This document shows, one piece after another, positions 25,641 to 35,759 of a stretch of 64,000 nucleotides of DNA; positions within the stretch are counted from its first letter, which is position 1, and each line of letters starts with the position of its first letter. The stretch comes from Segnochrobactrum spirostomi. GTDB taxonomy: Bacteria; Pseudomonadota; Alphaproteobacteria; Rhizobiales; Segnochrobactraceae. Made by a program: the position numbers and the translations under genes. The notes below the pieces were generated by a model. The model had not been told where the DNA came from, did not search any database, and was given only the letters and a program-made list of their open reading frames with translations. The stretch spans positions 1,528,490-1,592,489 of the forward strand of contig NZ_VWNA01000001.1 in NCBI RefSeq assembly GCF_009600605.1. The letters run 5' to 3'.

Positions 25641-26885
25641 TCAGGCGGCCGCGTCGGCGGAGGCCGGCGAGACCGCGGCGGCCGCGGCGAGGCCGCGGTC
25701 GATGTCCTCGATCAGATCCTCGACGTCCTCGAGACCGACCGACAGGCGCAGCAGCCCGGCATTGATGCCGAGCGCCGCCTGCGCCTCGGGCGTGAGCCGC
25801 TGGTGCGTGGTGGTCGAGGGGTGGGTGATGAGGCTCTTGGCGTCGCCGAGATTGTTGGAAATCTTGACGAGTTCCAGCGCGTTCGAGAACGCGAACGCCG
25901 CCGCCTTGCCGCCGGTGAATTCGAACGCGATCAGGGTCGAGCCGGCGCGCATCTGCCGCTTCACGAGCGCGGCCTGCGGATGATCGGCCCGGCCCGGATA
26001 GATCAGCCTGGCGATGCCGGGCGTGCCGGCGAGATGGTCGGCGAGGCGCGCGGCCGAGGCGGTCTGGCGCTCGACGCGCAGGGGGAAGGTCTCGAGCGCC
26101 TTGAGCAGCACCCAGGCATTGAAGGGCGACAGCGACGGGCCGGTCTGGCGCAGATAATTGTGCAGGTGATCGGCGATCCACTGCTTGCTCGACAGGATGA
26201 CGCCGCCGAGACAGCGGCCCTGGCCGTCGATGTGCTTGGTCGCCGAATAGACGACGACGTCGGCGCCGAGTTCGAGCGGCGACTGGTGCAGCGCCGTCGC
26301 GAACACGTTGTCGACGATCGTCGTGATGCCGCTCGCCTTGGCGATCGCGGCGACGCCGGCGATGTCGACGATCTCGAGGGTCGGGTTGGTCGGCGTCTCC
26401 AGGAAGAAGGCGCGGGTGTTCGGCTGCACCGCCGCCCGCCACTGATCGAGGTCCTTGCCGTCGATCAGCGTCGAGGCGACGCCGTAGCGCGGCAGCAATT
26501 CCTCGATAACGTAGAGGCACGAGCCGAACATGGCGCGCGGCGCCACGACATGGTCGCCGGCCTTGAGCATGCAGAACAGGGCCGCGGTGACGGCCGCCAT
26601 GCCGCTCGCGGTGGCGCGGGCATCCTCGGCGCCTTCGAGGCGCGCCATGCGCTCCTCGAACATCGCGACGGTCGGGTTCGAGAACCGCGAATAGATGAAG
26701 CCCGGATCGTCGCCCTTGAAGCGGGCTTCGGCCGCCTCGGCGGTCGGATAGACGAAGCCCTGGGTGAGGAACAGGCTCTCGGAGGTTTCGGAGAACTGGG
26801 ACCGCAGGGTGCCGCCGTGCACGACCTCAGTCGCGGGACGAAAGCGGCGGGGTGCGGCGGCGGGGGGAACGGGAGACTGGGCCAT
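25641..26885 (-). CDS. metZ: O-succinylhomoserine sulfhydrylase
   Basis: A 414-residue Cys/Met-metabolism PLP enzyme. The cofactor lysine is Lys217 in SATKHIDGQG, with GFIYSRFSNPT, ASGMAAVTAAL and the SSLITHP-like SLITHPSTTTHQ near the C-terminus. MetZ makes homocysteine directly from O-succinylhomoserine and sulfide, the usual alphaproteobacterial route. A SAM-II riboswitch and a terminator-like hairpin lie in its leader, so high SAM should shut it down. The LGGVILS and DGQGRCLGG segments favour MetZ over cystathionine gamma-synthase. Confidence 0.92.
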   Translation of the reverse strand: MAQSPVPPAAAPRRFRPATEVVHGGTLRSQFSETSESLFLTQGFVYPTAEAAEARFKGDDPGFIYSRFSNPTVAMFEERMARLEGAEDARATASGMAAVTAALFCMLKAGDHVVAPRAMFGSCLYVIEELLPRYGVASTLIDGKDLDQWRAAVQPNTRAFFLETPTNPTLEIVDIAGVAAIAKASGITTIVDNVFATALHQSPLELGADVVVYSATKHIDGQGRCLGGVILSSKQWIADHLHNYLRQTGPSLSPFNAWVLLKALETFPLRVERQTASAARLADHLAGTPGIARLIYPGRADHPQAALVKRQMRAGSTLIAFEFTGGKAAAFAFSNALELVKISNNLGDAKSLITHPSTTTHQRLTPEAQAALGINAGLLRLSVGLEDVEDLIEDIDRGLAAAAAVSPASADAAA

Positions 26886-26903
26886 CGGGACCTCCGGGAC
26901 ATC

Positions 26904-26934
26904 AAAAAACCCGGCCGACCAGAGCCGAGCCGGG
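26904..26934 (-). terminator. Terminator-like hairpin in the metZ leader
   Basis: GCCCGG... pairs with ...CCGGGT on the minus strand (stem arms 26929-26934 and 26910-26915) and is followed by six T residues, 18 bases before the metZ ATG. It lies between the riboswitch and the gene, a position suited to transcription attenuation. Confidence 0.7.
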
Positions 26935-26989
26935 CTTGCGATGATCGGGGAAAGCCTTCCGAGCGAAGGCGGGCCGAACCACGGAGTCC

Positions 26990-27051
26990 CACTCGGCCTT
27001 TTAGCGAGTTGTTTAACGTGGCTGCAAGCCGGCCGGCCAAATCACCACGGG
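26990..27051 (-). promoter_or_regulatory. SAM-II riboswitch (metA-type) upstream of metZ
   Basis: Read on the minus strand from 27050, the segment carries CGTGGTGATTTG, then GGCTTGCAGCCACGTTAAA, then CTCGCTAAAAGGCC. This matches the compact SAM-II class: a P1 stem (CGTGG/CCACG), the GATTTG loop, the conserved GTTAAA and the GCTAAAA tail that closes the pseudoknot. The class binds S-adenosylmethionine and represses methionine genes. It is 105 bases before the metZ start. The ends are estimated. Confidence 0.9.
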
Positions 27052-27114
27052 TCTTGCTCTGTTCCTTAGACCCGTCGGTCCCGACGGTCAACGGCGCCGA
27101 TCCGCGAAATGCGA

Positions 27115-27136
27115 ACGCCCCGCCGAGGCGGGGCGT
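27115..27136 (-). terminator. GC hairpin after the pit gene
   Basis: ACGCCCCGCC / GGCGGGGCGT forms a near-perfect stem about 50 bases beyond the pit stop codon on the minus strand. The following bases (TTCGCATTTCG) are only moderately T-rich, so termination strength is uncertain. Confidence 0.5.
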
Positions 27137-27186
27137 CGCGGCAACACCACGGGATATCGGCACGAAGCGGGCGGGCCCCGCCGTTC

Positions 27187-28785
27187 TCACATCACGCTGT
27201 GGAAGAAATAATAGAGCAGCGCCGAGAGCACGATCGCAGCCGGCAACGTCAGCACCCAGGCGAGGATGAGGTTGCGCACCGTGCTCATCTGGAGGCCCGA
27301 CTTGTTGGCCGCCATGGTGCCGGCGACGCCCGACGACAGCACGTGGGTGGTGGAGACCGGAAGGCCGAACACGTCGGCGGCGCCGATCGTCAGCATCGCG
27401 ACGACCTCGGCCGAGGCGCCCTGGGCGTAGGTCAGGTGCGACTTGCCGATCTTCTCGCCGACGGTGACGACGATGCGCTTCCAGCCGATCATGGTGCCGA
27501 GGCCGAGGGCGATGGCGACGGAGACCTTGACCCAGAGCGGAATGTACTTGGTCGCCTTGTCGAGGCCCTTCTCCATGGCGCGCAGGTTGGTCACCGTCGC
27601 GGCGTCGAAGGCCGGGTTCTTCGCCTTCAGCATCAGGCGGATGGTTTCCGTCGTCAGGTACATGTCGTTGCGGACGTTCTGGACCGCGGCGGCGGGCACC
27701 TGGGACAGGCTCGACAGGGACGCGACCTGCTTGGAGATCTGGTCCGACACCACGATCAGGGCCGGCACCGTGTCGGGCGCGAGCTTCTTGTCGCGGATAT
27801 AGGCGAGCAGGCTGTCGTGGGCGTTCGCCGGGGCGGCGACGCCGTTGGTATAGGCCTGAAGCGAATCGATGGTCGCCGTCGTCACCGCGCGGAACTGGTT
27901 GACGTCCTGGGCATCGACGGCGCGGTTCAGGGCATAGGTCGTCGGCACGATGCCGATCAGGATGAGCATGATGAGACCCATGCCCTTCTGGCCGTCGTTC
28001 GAGCCGTGCGCGAAGGACACGCCGGTGCAGGTCAGGATCAAGAGGCCGCGGATCCAAGACGGCGGCGGCTTGTGGCCCTTCGGCTCACGGTAGAGCTCGG
28101 GATTGCGGATCAGCACCTTGAGCGACAGGAGGAGCAGCGCCGAGGCGGCGAAGCCGATGATCGGCGACAGCAGCAACGAATAGCCGATGTTCGCGGCCTG
28201 GCCCCAATCGACACCCGACGTGCCGCCCGCGCCGTTCATGAGCTGATTGGCGACGCCGACGCCGATGATCGAGCCGATCAGCGTGTGCGAGCTCGACGCC
28301 GGCAGGCCGAAGAACCAGGTCCCGAGATTCCAGATGATCGCGGCGATGAGGAGCGCGAACACCATCGACATGCCGGCGCCGGAGCCGACATTGAGGATGA
28401 GCTCGACCGGCAGCAGCGACACGATCGAGAAGGCGACGGCGCCGCTCGAGAACAGCACGCCGAGGAAGTTCCACATCCCCGACCAGACGACCGCGAAATG
28501 GGGCGGCAGGGAATGGGTGTAGATGACGGTCGCGACCGCGTTCGCGGTGTCGTGGAAGCCGTTCACGAACTCGAAGGCGAGCGCGATCAGAAGCGCGATG
28601 CCGAGCAGCAGGAACGGCAGGAAGGTGAGCGGGTCACCGGTCGCCGACACGTCGGACCAGATCGAGTACGCCGTGAAAATCAGGCCGCCGCACAGCACGA
28701 CCAGAAATACGAGGATCGCGGTGGGCGCCGGTTTGGCGTCCATCTTGTCACGCGCGCTGCGATGAGCGACCGCCGCTTCAGCCAT
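27187..28785 (-). CDS. pit: Inorganic phosphate transporter, PiT family
   Basis: A 532-residue inner-membrane protein of the low-affinity phosphate:metal symporter family. The two PiT signature repeats are seen: FEFVNGFHDTANAVA near residue 75 and VSFAHGSNDGQKGMG near residue 263, plus GLPASSSHTLIG and GLPVSTTHVLSSG, the matching P-S-H motifs of each half. A hydrophilic loop of about 130 residues separates the halves. Start at 28785. A PhoB-box-like repeat 68 bases upstream suggests control by phosphate. Confidence 0.92.
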   Translation of the reverse strand: MAEAAVAHRSARDKMDAKPAPTAILVFLVVLCGGLIFTAYSIWSDVSATGDPLTFLPFLLLGIALLIALAFEFVNGFHDTANAVATVIYTHSLPPHFAVVWSGMWNFLGVLFSSGAVAFSIVSLLPVELILNVGSGAGMSMVFALLIAAIIWNLGTWFFGLPASSSHTLIGSIIGVGVANQLMNGAGGTSGVDWGQAANIGYSLLLSPIIGFAASALLLLSLKVLIRNPELYREPKGHKPPPSWIRGLLILTCTGVSFAHGSNDGQKGMGLIMLILIGIVPTTYALNRAVDAQDVNQFRAVTTATIDSLQAYTNGVAAPANAHDSLLAYIRDKKLAPDTVPALIVVSDQISKQVASLSSLSQVPAAAVQNVRNDMYLTTETIRLMLKAKNPAFDAATVTNLRAMEKGLDKATKYIPLWVKVSVAIALGLGTMIGWKRIVVTVGEKIGKSHLTYAQGASAEVVAMLTIGAADVFGLPVSTTHVLSSGVAGTMAANKSGLQMSTVRNLILAWVLTLPAAIVLSALLYYFFHSVM

Positions 28786-28852
28786 TTTGTCGTCCCCGGA
28801 ATACCGTCAGCCGCGCCCTTTGCGGACGCCCGCAGGATAGAGACACTCGCAC

Positions 28853-28870
28853 ATGACACTTGCGTGACGC
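28853..28870 (-). promoter_or_regulatory. PhoB-box-like direct repeat upstream of pit
   Basis: On the minus strand the sequence is GCGTCAC-GCAA-GTGTCAT: two seven-base units of TGTCA type separated by four bases, the spacing of a Pho box. One unit has CGTCA in place of TGTCA. In Sinorhizobium meliloti pit is repressed by PhoB, so this could be a repressing site. Only the sequence similarity is seen here. Confidence 0.45.
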
Positions 28871-28894
28871 TTGGACGAAGCTTTGTGACTGTGT

Positions 28895-29833
28895 TCAGGC
28901 CGTGATGTCACACCAGAAACGGATGAGACGGTGGGCGATGGCGAAGGGCGGCGGGACGGTCAGCCCGGCTTCGTGACGGCCCTCGATCATCGCCACGACC
29001 TCGTCGCGGGAGAACCAGCGGGCGTCTTCGAGTTCGGCTTCGTCGATGACGATCGATTCGCTCGCGGCTTCGACGAGGCAGCCGATCATCAGCGAAGAGG
29101 GGAACGGCCAGGGCTGGCTGGCGAGATAGCGCACGCGCCCGGTGCGGATACCGGCTTCCTCGTGGATCTCGCGGCGCACCGCGTCCTCGATCGTCTCGCC
29201 GGGTTCGATGAAGCCGGCGAGGCACGAATACATGCCGGGCGCGAAGCGCGGCTGGCGGCCCATCAGACAGAAATCGCCGCGGACGGCGAGCATGATCGCG
29301 ACCGGGTCCGTGCGGGGAAAATGCGCCGCGCCGCACGACGGGCAGTCGCGCCGATAGCCGCCTTCGGCCAGGTGGCTCTTGGTGCCGCACACCGAGCAGA
29401 ACCCATGGGTGCGGTGCCAGTGGACGAGGCTGCGGGCCTGGGCGAGCAGGCCGAGATCGTGGGCGCCGAGTGCGGCCTGGGCCGCGAGGTTGCGGATCTC
29501 GCCGAGCGGCGTGCCGGTCGCGGCCGCGCGGTCCGGGTCGATCGCGCCGGCAAAACGCACGGCGCCGCCCTCGGCGCCGAGAAAGACGGTCTCGGCGAGG
29601 TCGACCCCGAGGTCGAGAGCGTGCGACCGGCTGTGGACGATGTGCGGATGGGGCCCGGCGGCATCGTCGACGACGACCCGGTCGCCGGCGAACAGCACGA
29701 AGCCGGTGCCGGGTGCGGCGCGGGCGGCCTCGAGGAACGCCGCGTCGGGACGCTTCGCCGCCATCCGATCGATCCGCGACAGCGAATAGCCGACCTCGTG
29801 GGAATATTCGATCTCGGGAAAGTCGAGGGGCAT
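28895..29833 (-). CDS. nudC: NAD(+) diphosphatase / RNA deNADding Nudix hydrolase
   Basis: A 312-residue NudC. The zinc ribbon has CSVCG and CPSCG near residues 140-160. The Nudix box GFIEPGETIEDAVRREIHEEAG follows near residue 210, and the SQPWPFPSS motif that defines the NADH-pyrophosphatase group lies downstream. It cleaves NAD(H) to NMN(H) and AMP and can remove 5'-NAD caps from RNA. The ATG at 29833 begins the conserved N-terminal domain. It is transcribed in the same direction as pit, with 109 bases between. Confidence 0.92.
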   Translation of the reverse strand: MPLDFPEIEYSHEVGYSLSRIDRMAAKRPDAAFLEAARAAPGTGFVLFAGDRVVVDDAAGPHPHIVHSRSHALDLGVDLAETVFLGAEGGAVRFAGAIDPDRAAATGTPLGEIRNLAAQAALGAHDLGLLAQARSLVHWHRTHGFCSVCGTKSHLAEGGYRRDCPSCGAAHFPRTDPVAIMLAVRGDFCLMGRQPRFAPGMYSCLAGFIEPGETIEDAVRREIHEEAGIRTGRVRYLASQPWPFPSSLMIGCLVEAASESIVIDEAELEDARWFSRDEVVAMIEGRHEAGLTVPPPFAIAHRLIRFWCDITA

Positions 29834-29987
29834 GGGGCTTCCGCGCGTCGGGGGCTTCCGCTGGGGATGGCTTCGCATCCGCCGCGACAAGGCCGAGCGG
29901 ACGCCATCGCGACGTGTTTTAGAGCGCTTTCAGACGTGGGGAAATGCGCACGCCGGCCGACCGGTGCGGACACGCACCCCGCCGCAC

Positions 29988-30404
29988 TTATTCCGCCGGG
30001 GCGAGGCGCTGGCGCAACGCTTCGATGAGCGCGTCGCGGGCTTCAAGCGAACGAGGATTCGGCGCCGCCGCGCCCCAGACCGGGCCCGGCCAGGCGGGAT
30101 CGTCGCGGAAGCGGCCGATGACGTGGACGTGCAATTGCGGCACCTGATTGCCGAGCGCGGCGACGTTGAGCTTGTGGCAGCCGGTCAGGCCGCGCACCGC
30201 GTCGCCGACCATCACGATCTCCTCGGTCAGCACCGCCCGCTGCGCCGCAGAGAGGTCGGCGATCTCGATGGCTTCCGGCACCCGCGGCACCAGAATGGTC
30301 CACGGATAATTGGCGTCGTGATGCAGGAGCACGAGCGAGAGCGGGAGTTCGACGACCGGCGTGGTGTCGCCGGACAGCCGAGGATCGAGGTGGAAGCGGG
30401 TCAT
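29988..30404 (-). CDS. HIT family hydrolase
   Basis: A 138-residue histidine-triad protein. The HIT motif appears as QLHVHVIGR near residue 93, and the family features LLLHHDANYPWTILVPR-type start and CHKLNVAALGN are present. HIT proteins hydrolyse or transfer nucleotides via the middle histidine; the substrate in this subgroup is not known. It lies 154 bases upstream of nudC on the same strand, so the two nucleotide hydrolases may be linked. Confidence 0.85.
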   Translation of the reverse strand: MTRFHLDPRLSGDTTPVVELPLSLVLLHHDANYPWTILVPRVPEAIEIADLSAAQRAVLTEEIVMVGDAVRGLTGCHKLNVAALGNQVPQLHVHVIGRFRDDPAWPGPVWGAAAPNPRSLEARDALIEALRQRLAPAE

Positions 30405-30506
30405 CGTAAACCGGAGGCAGACGGAAGTGGCTCATCGTGCGCCCTGCCCGCAGCGACGGCAACCCCGGCGGCCGCGCCGTCTGGCGAGAACGGGCGCACC
30501 GAAACG

Positions 30507-30543
30507 ACGAAGCCCGGCGCTCGGCTCGCGAACGTCGGGCTTC
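30507..30543 (-). terminator. Hairpin after the DUF2442 gene
   Basis: CGAAGCCCG and CGGGCTTCG pair across a 19-base loop, 43 bases beyond the DUF2442 stop codon, followed on the minus strand by TCGTTTCG. It is a plausible weak terminator between the DUF2442 and HIT genes. Confidence 0.4.
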
Positions 30544-30585
30544 GGTCGAGGCAAGGATCGCCGGACGGAGGTCCGGCGACCGAAA

Positions 30586-30870
30586 TCAGGCCGCGATATC
30601 GACCGCCGTGGCGGCCGCGGCGCGGGCGCGCAGCGCGTCGGCACCAATCGAGATGATGTCGCCGTCCGGATCGCTCCACAGCACCGAGCGCCCATCGCGG
30701 GAGGTCAGCACGTGGGAGAAGGCGACCGGGTCCTTGAGAAAGGCATAGACACCGCCGCGGGCGATGATCCACTTCAGATCGACGGGCGCGGTGTAGCCAT
30801 CGTCCCAGCGGATTTGCAGTACGCCGTGGCGAACGACGTCGACCGCCACAATCTTGGATACTTCAGACAT
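30586..30870 (-). CDS. DUF2442 domain protein
   Basis: A 94-residue protein with the DUF2442 layout: VVRHGVLQIRWDDG, then a short linker and WSDPDGDIISIGADALR near residue 66. It has no signal or membrane segment. Proteins of this family often occur in toxin-antitoxin-like or accessory settings, but no partner gene is adjacent here, so no function can be assigned. AGGAA lies upstream of the ATG. Confidence 0.7.
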   Translation of the reverse strand: MSEVSKIVAVDVVRHGVLQIRWDDGYTAPVDLKWIIARGGVYAFLKDPVAFSHVLTSRDGRSVLWSDPDGDIISIGADALRARAAAATAVDIAA

Positions 30871-31237
30871 TTCCTGGTTCGTCCTGCACTGGCCAGTCCC
30901 GGCGCGGTGGTGCGCCAGAACCGGGGACGGAATTATGGCGGGCAGTGCAACCCACCATCTCCGTATAGATCAGCGGCCGACTCGGTTAACGACCGGTTTC
31001 GATCGCCCCGGAATCGAGGCCGCTGAACGAGCGCTGATCTAGAGCCCGTCGCCGTTTCGGACAAGACGGGGAAAAGGCCGATCTCGCAGGGCCGATCCGC
31101 GTGCCGTGCAACGCTCCGCGGGGGAACCGCGGCACGCCGGCGGGCGACCACACGCATCGTGGCACGCCAAGCTTGCCCGAGCCCTGCGGCATCAGCGGGA
31201 GCGCGACGGCGGCCTGAAAGGCCTTCCCTCAAACGCC
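30871..31237. other. Intergenic region without a recognised gene
   Basis: The stretch between DUF2442 and the end of sucB shows no supported coding frame. It contains one distant inverted repeat, GATCAGCG (30968-30975) and CGCTGATC (31032-31039), and several short GC hairpins. No tRNA or known RNA family was recognised. Confidence 0.4.
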
Positions 31238-31269
31238 GAGCGCGGCGCCCGCGAAGCGGGGCCGCGCTC
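31238..31269 (-). terminator. Long hairpin after sucB, probable suc operon terminator
   Basis: GAGCGCGGC and GCCGCGCTC enclose a second stem CCCGC-GAA-GCGGG, giving an almost continuous hairpin 21 bases beyond the sucB stop. Only TTT within GGCGTTTGAGG follows on the minus strand, so it may need Rho or act in mRNA protection. Confidence 0.55.
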
Positions 31270-31289
31270 GATGGTGCCGGATGGCCGGA

Positions 31290-32519
<1,230 letters not shown>

Positions 32520-32585
32520 GTTCGTCTCTTTCGTTCCGTCGCCGCCGACGCCCGCGGGCCGCAGCAATCAAGGTTCGCAGCGTAT

Positions 32586-32614
32586 GGGCACGGCGTCGCA
32601 GCGACGCCGTGCCC
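32586..32614 (-). promoter_or_regulatory. Perfect 14-base hairpin between sucA and sucB
   Basis: GGGCACGGCGTCGC and its exact complement are separated by a single base. No T run follows in either direction. It lies in the 101-base gap between sucA and sucB and may stabilise or process the polycistronic mRNA and set the E1:E2 ratio. Confidence 0.7.
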
Positions 32615-32620
32615 TCGGGA

Positions 32621-35593
32621 TCATTCGGAGAAGGCTTCGTCTAGGAACGCCTGGAGCTGGGCGAGATGCTTCGACATCAGGCCCGTGGCGGTCGCGGCGG
32701 ACGCCGGGCGTCCGACATAACGCGGCCGCTCGACCTTGAGGCCGGCCTGCGCCATGGCCCATTCCATGTACGGCTGGATGTGGGTCCAGGAGCCCATGTT
32801 GCGCGGCTCCTCCTGCACCCAGACCACGTCGGCGTTCGGGAAGCGGCTGAGCTCGTTCACCACCGACTTCAGCGGGAACGGATAGAGCTGCTCGACGCGC
32901 AAGAGATAGACGTCGTCGATGCCGCGCTTCTCGCGCTCCTCGTAGAGGTCGTAATAGACCTTGCCGGCGGAGATCGCGACGCGGCGGATCTTGTCGTCGG
33001 CGACGAGCTTGATCGCCGACGCCTCCGGCCGCTTCTGCGCGTCGTCCGGCAACACGCGGTGGAACGTCGAGTCCGCGCCGAGTTCGGCGAGCGACGACAC
33101 CGCCCGCTTGTGACGCAAAAGCGACTTCGGCGTCATCAGGATCAACGGCTTGCGGAACTCGCGCTTCAACTGTCGGCGCAGGATGTGGAAATAGTTCGCC
33201 GGCGTGGTGACGTTCGCCACCTGCATGTTGTCCTCGGCGCACATCTGCAGATAGCGCTCGAGGCGGGCCGACGAATGCTCCGGTCCCTGCCCTTCGTAGC
33301 CGTGCGGCAGCAGGCAGACGAGGCCCGACATGCGCAGCCACTTGCGCTCACCGGACGACAGGAACTGGTCGAACACCACCTGCGCGCCGTTGGCGAAGTC
33401 GCCGAACTGGGCTTCCCACAACACCAAAGCCTTCGGCTCGGCGAGGGAAAAGCCGTATTCGAAGCCGAGTACGGCCTCTTCCGAGAGCATCGAGTTGATG
33501 ACCTCGTAGCGCGCCTGATCGGGGCCGAGATTGTTGAGCGGGATGAAGCGCTCCTCGGTCTCCTGGTCGAACAGCACCGAATGGCGCTGGGAGAACGTGC
33601 CGCGCTCGACGTCCTGACCCGACAGGCGGATCGGGCTGCCCTCGGCGAGCAGCGAGCCGAACGCGAGCGCTTCGGCCGTCGCCCAATCGATCCCCTCGCC
33701 GGTCTCGATCATCTTGCGGCGGTTCTCGAGGAAGCGCTGGATGGTGCGATGGACGTTGAAGCCCGCCGGCACGGCGGTCAGCTTCTCGCCGATGCGCTTG
33801 AGCTCGTCGAGCGGCACGCCGGTGCGGCCGCGGCGCTGATCGTCCTCGCTCTGGGCCTGCTTGAGACCCTGCCAGCGACCGTCGAGCCAGTCCGCCTTGT
33901 TCGGCTTGAAGTGCTGGCCGGCCTCGAACTCCTGCTCGAGATAATCCTTCCAGCGCCCCTTCGCGGCCTCGCTCTCTTCAGCCGAGAGGAGGCCTTCCTT
34001 GGCCAGCTTCTCGCCGTAGATCTGCAGCGTGGTCGGATGGCTGCGGATCTTCTTGTACATGATCGGCTGGGTGAAGCCCGGCTCGTCGCCTTCGTTGTGA
34101 CCGAAGCGGCGATAGCAGAACATGTCGATGACGACGGGCTTGTGGAACGCCTGCCGGAACTCGGTCGCGATCTTGGCGACATAGACGACCGCTTCCGGAT
34201 CGTCGCCGTTCACGTGGAAGATCGGCGCCTCGATCATCTTCGCCACATCCGAGGGATAGGGCGACGAGCGCGAATAGCGCGGGTTCGTCGTGAAACCGAT
34301 CTGGTTGTTGATGATGACGTGGATCGAACCGCCGGTGCGGTGCCCCTTGAGGCCGGACAGGCCGAGGCATTCCGCGACCACGCCCTGGCCGGCGAACGCG
34401 GCGTCGCCGTGGATCAGGAGCGGCAGCACCTTGGTGCGGTCGGTGTCGGCGAGTTGGTCCTGCTTGGCGCGCGCCTTGCCGAGCACCACGGGATCGACGA
34501 TCTCGAGGTGGGAGGGGTTGGCGGTCAGCGACAGGTGAACCCGGTTGCCGTCGAACTCGCGGTCCGACGAGGCGCCGAGATGGTACTTCACGTCGCCCGA
34601 GCCTTCGACCTCGTCCGGGGCGTAGGAGCCGCCCTTGAACTCGTGGAAGATCGCCCGGTGCGGCTTGTGCATCACGTTGGAGAGAATGTTGAGGCGGCCG
34701 CGATGGGCCATGCCGAGCACGATCTCCTTGAGCCCGAGCTGTCCGCCGCGCTTGATGATCTGCTCGAGCGCCGGAACCACGGCTTCGGCGCCGTCGAGGC
34801 CGAACCGCTTGGTCCCGGTGTACTTGAGGTCGATGAAGCGCTCGAAGCCCTCGGCCTCGACGAGCTTGTTGAAGATCGCCTTCTTGCCCTCATTGGTGAA
34901 GGAGACGGTCTTGTCCGGACCCTCGATGCGCTCCTGGATCCAAGCTTTCTCGACCGGATCGGAGATGTGCATGAACTCGACGCCGATGGTCGAGCAATAG
35001 GTCCGCTTCAGGATTGCGAGCATCTCGCGCACCGTGGCGAACTCGAGCCCGAGCACCTTGTCGATGAAGATCTTGCGGTCCCAATCGGCCTCGGTGAAGC
35101 CGTAGGACGAGGGATGCAGTTCCTCGTGGTCGCCGTTCGGGGCGAGCCCGAGCGGGTCGAGGTTGGCGTAGAGGTGGCCGCGCATGCGGTAGGCGCGGAT
35201 CATCATGATGGCGCGCACCGAGTCGCGCGTCGCGCGCAGCGCCTCGGCTTCGGTCAGGCCGACGCCCTTGGCCTCGGCCTTCGCCTTGATCTTGTCGCCA
35301 ACAGCCTTCTCGAGGCCCTTCTTCTCGAGGAAGGACCAATTGCCGTCGAGCGCGGCGACGAGTTCGCCGTTCGCCACCACCGGCCAGTCCTTGCGCTCCC
35401 ACGGGGCGCCGCGGGATTCCCGCTCGATGACCGATGGATCGTCCTTGAGGCCCTCGAAGAAACCGCGCCATTCGGCGTCCACCGAAGCGGGGTCGCTCTG
35501 ATAGCGGGCGTAGAGATCCTCGATGTAGGCAGCGTTGCCGCCATAGAGGAACGAGGTGAGGGCGAAGGCCTCGTTCTGATCTTGTCGTGCCAT
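32621..35593 (-). CDS. sucA: 2-Oxoglutarate dehydrogenase E1 component
   Basis: A 990-residue thiamine-diphosphate enzyme. The N-terminal SFLYGGNAAYIEDLYARYQSDP segment binds E2, and the E1 core has GMAHRGRLN, GDAAFAGQGV (diphosphate binding) and VIINNQIGFTT. The C-terminal transketolase-like domain includes EFGFSLAEP-like FEYGFSLAEPKALVLWEAQFGDF. It decarboxylates 2-oxoglutarate and passes the succinyl group to the E2 lipoyl arm. Start at 35593; sucD ends 166 bases upstream, with a GC hairpin and an AT-rich TATTTAAAG that could serve as an internal promoter. Confidence 0.96.
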   Translation of the reverse strand: MARQDQNEAFALTSFLYGGNAAYIEDLYARYQSDPASVDAEWRGFFEGLKDDPSVIERESRGAPWERKDWPVVANGELVAALDGNWSFLEKKGLEKAVGDKIKAKAEAKGVGLTEAEALRATRDSVRAIMMIRAYRMRGHLYANLDPLGLAPNGDHEELHPSSYGFTEADWDRKIFIDKVLGLEFATVREMLAILKRTYCSTIGVEFMHISDPVEKAWIQERIEGPDKTVSFTNEGKKAIFNKLVEAEGFERFIDLKYTGTKRFGLDGAEAVVPALEQIIKRGGQLGLKEIVLGMAHRGRLNILSNVMHKPHRAIFHEFKGGSYAPDEVEGSGDVKYHLGASSDREFDGNRVHLSLTANPSHLEIVDPVVLGKARAKQDQLADTDRTKVLPLLIHGDAAFAGQGVVAECLGLSGLKGHRTGGSIHVIINNQIGFTTNPRYSRSSPYPSDVAKMIEAPIFHVNGDDPEAVVYVAKIATEFRQAFHKPVVIDMFCYRRFGHNEGDEPGFTQPIMYKKIRSHPTTLQIYGEKLAKEGLLSAEESEAAKGRWKDYLEQEFEAGQHFKPNKADWLDGRWQGLKQAQSEDDQRRGRTGVPLDELKRIGEKLTAVPAGFNVHRTIQRFLENRRKMIETGEGIDWATAEALAFGSLLAEGSPIRLSGQDVERGTFSQRHSVLFDQETEERFIPLNNLGPDQARYEVINSMLSEEAVLGFEYGFSLAEPKALVLWEAQFGDFANGAQVVFDQFLSSGERKWLRMSGLVCLLPHGYEGQGPEHSSARLERYLQMCAEDNMQVANVTTPANYFHILRRQLKREFRKPLILMTPKSLLRHKRAVSSLAELGADSTFHRVLPDDAQKRPEASAIKLVADDKIRRVAISAGKVYYDLYEEREKRGIDDVYLLRVEQLYPFPLKSVVNELSRFPNADVVWVQEEPRNMGSWTHIQPYMEWAMAQAGLKVERPRYVGRPASAATATGLMSKHLAQLQAFLDEAFSE

Positions 35594-35759
35594 CTTTTGT
35601 CGTGACCGGCGGCCGCCGGCCTCCTCGGTTCGTTCCGACGTCGATGTCGCAGCACGGCTCATCCCGTGCTGCGTCTCTCACGTCTATGGCGCGGGCCTTT
35701 CCCCGCGCCGCCCTTTAAATAGGAGCAGAGTGGCAAAGTTTCGCCGCCCCACCCGAATC

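Noticed and set aside
32666-35605. A 979-codon open frame antisense to sucA
   Set aside because: It is the GC-rich shadow of sucA, whose protein has clear family motifs; the antisense frame shows no domain and no ribosome-binding site.
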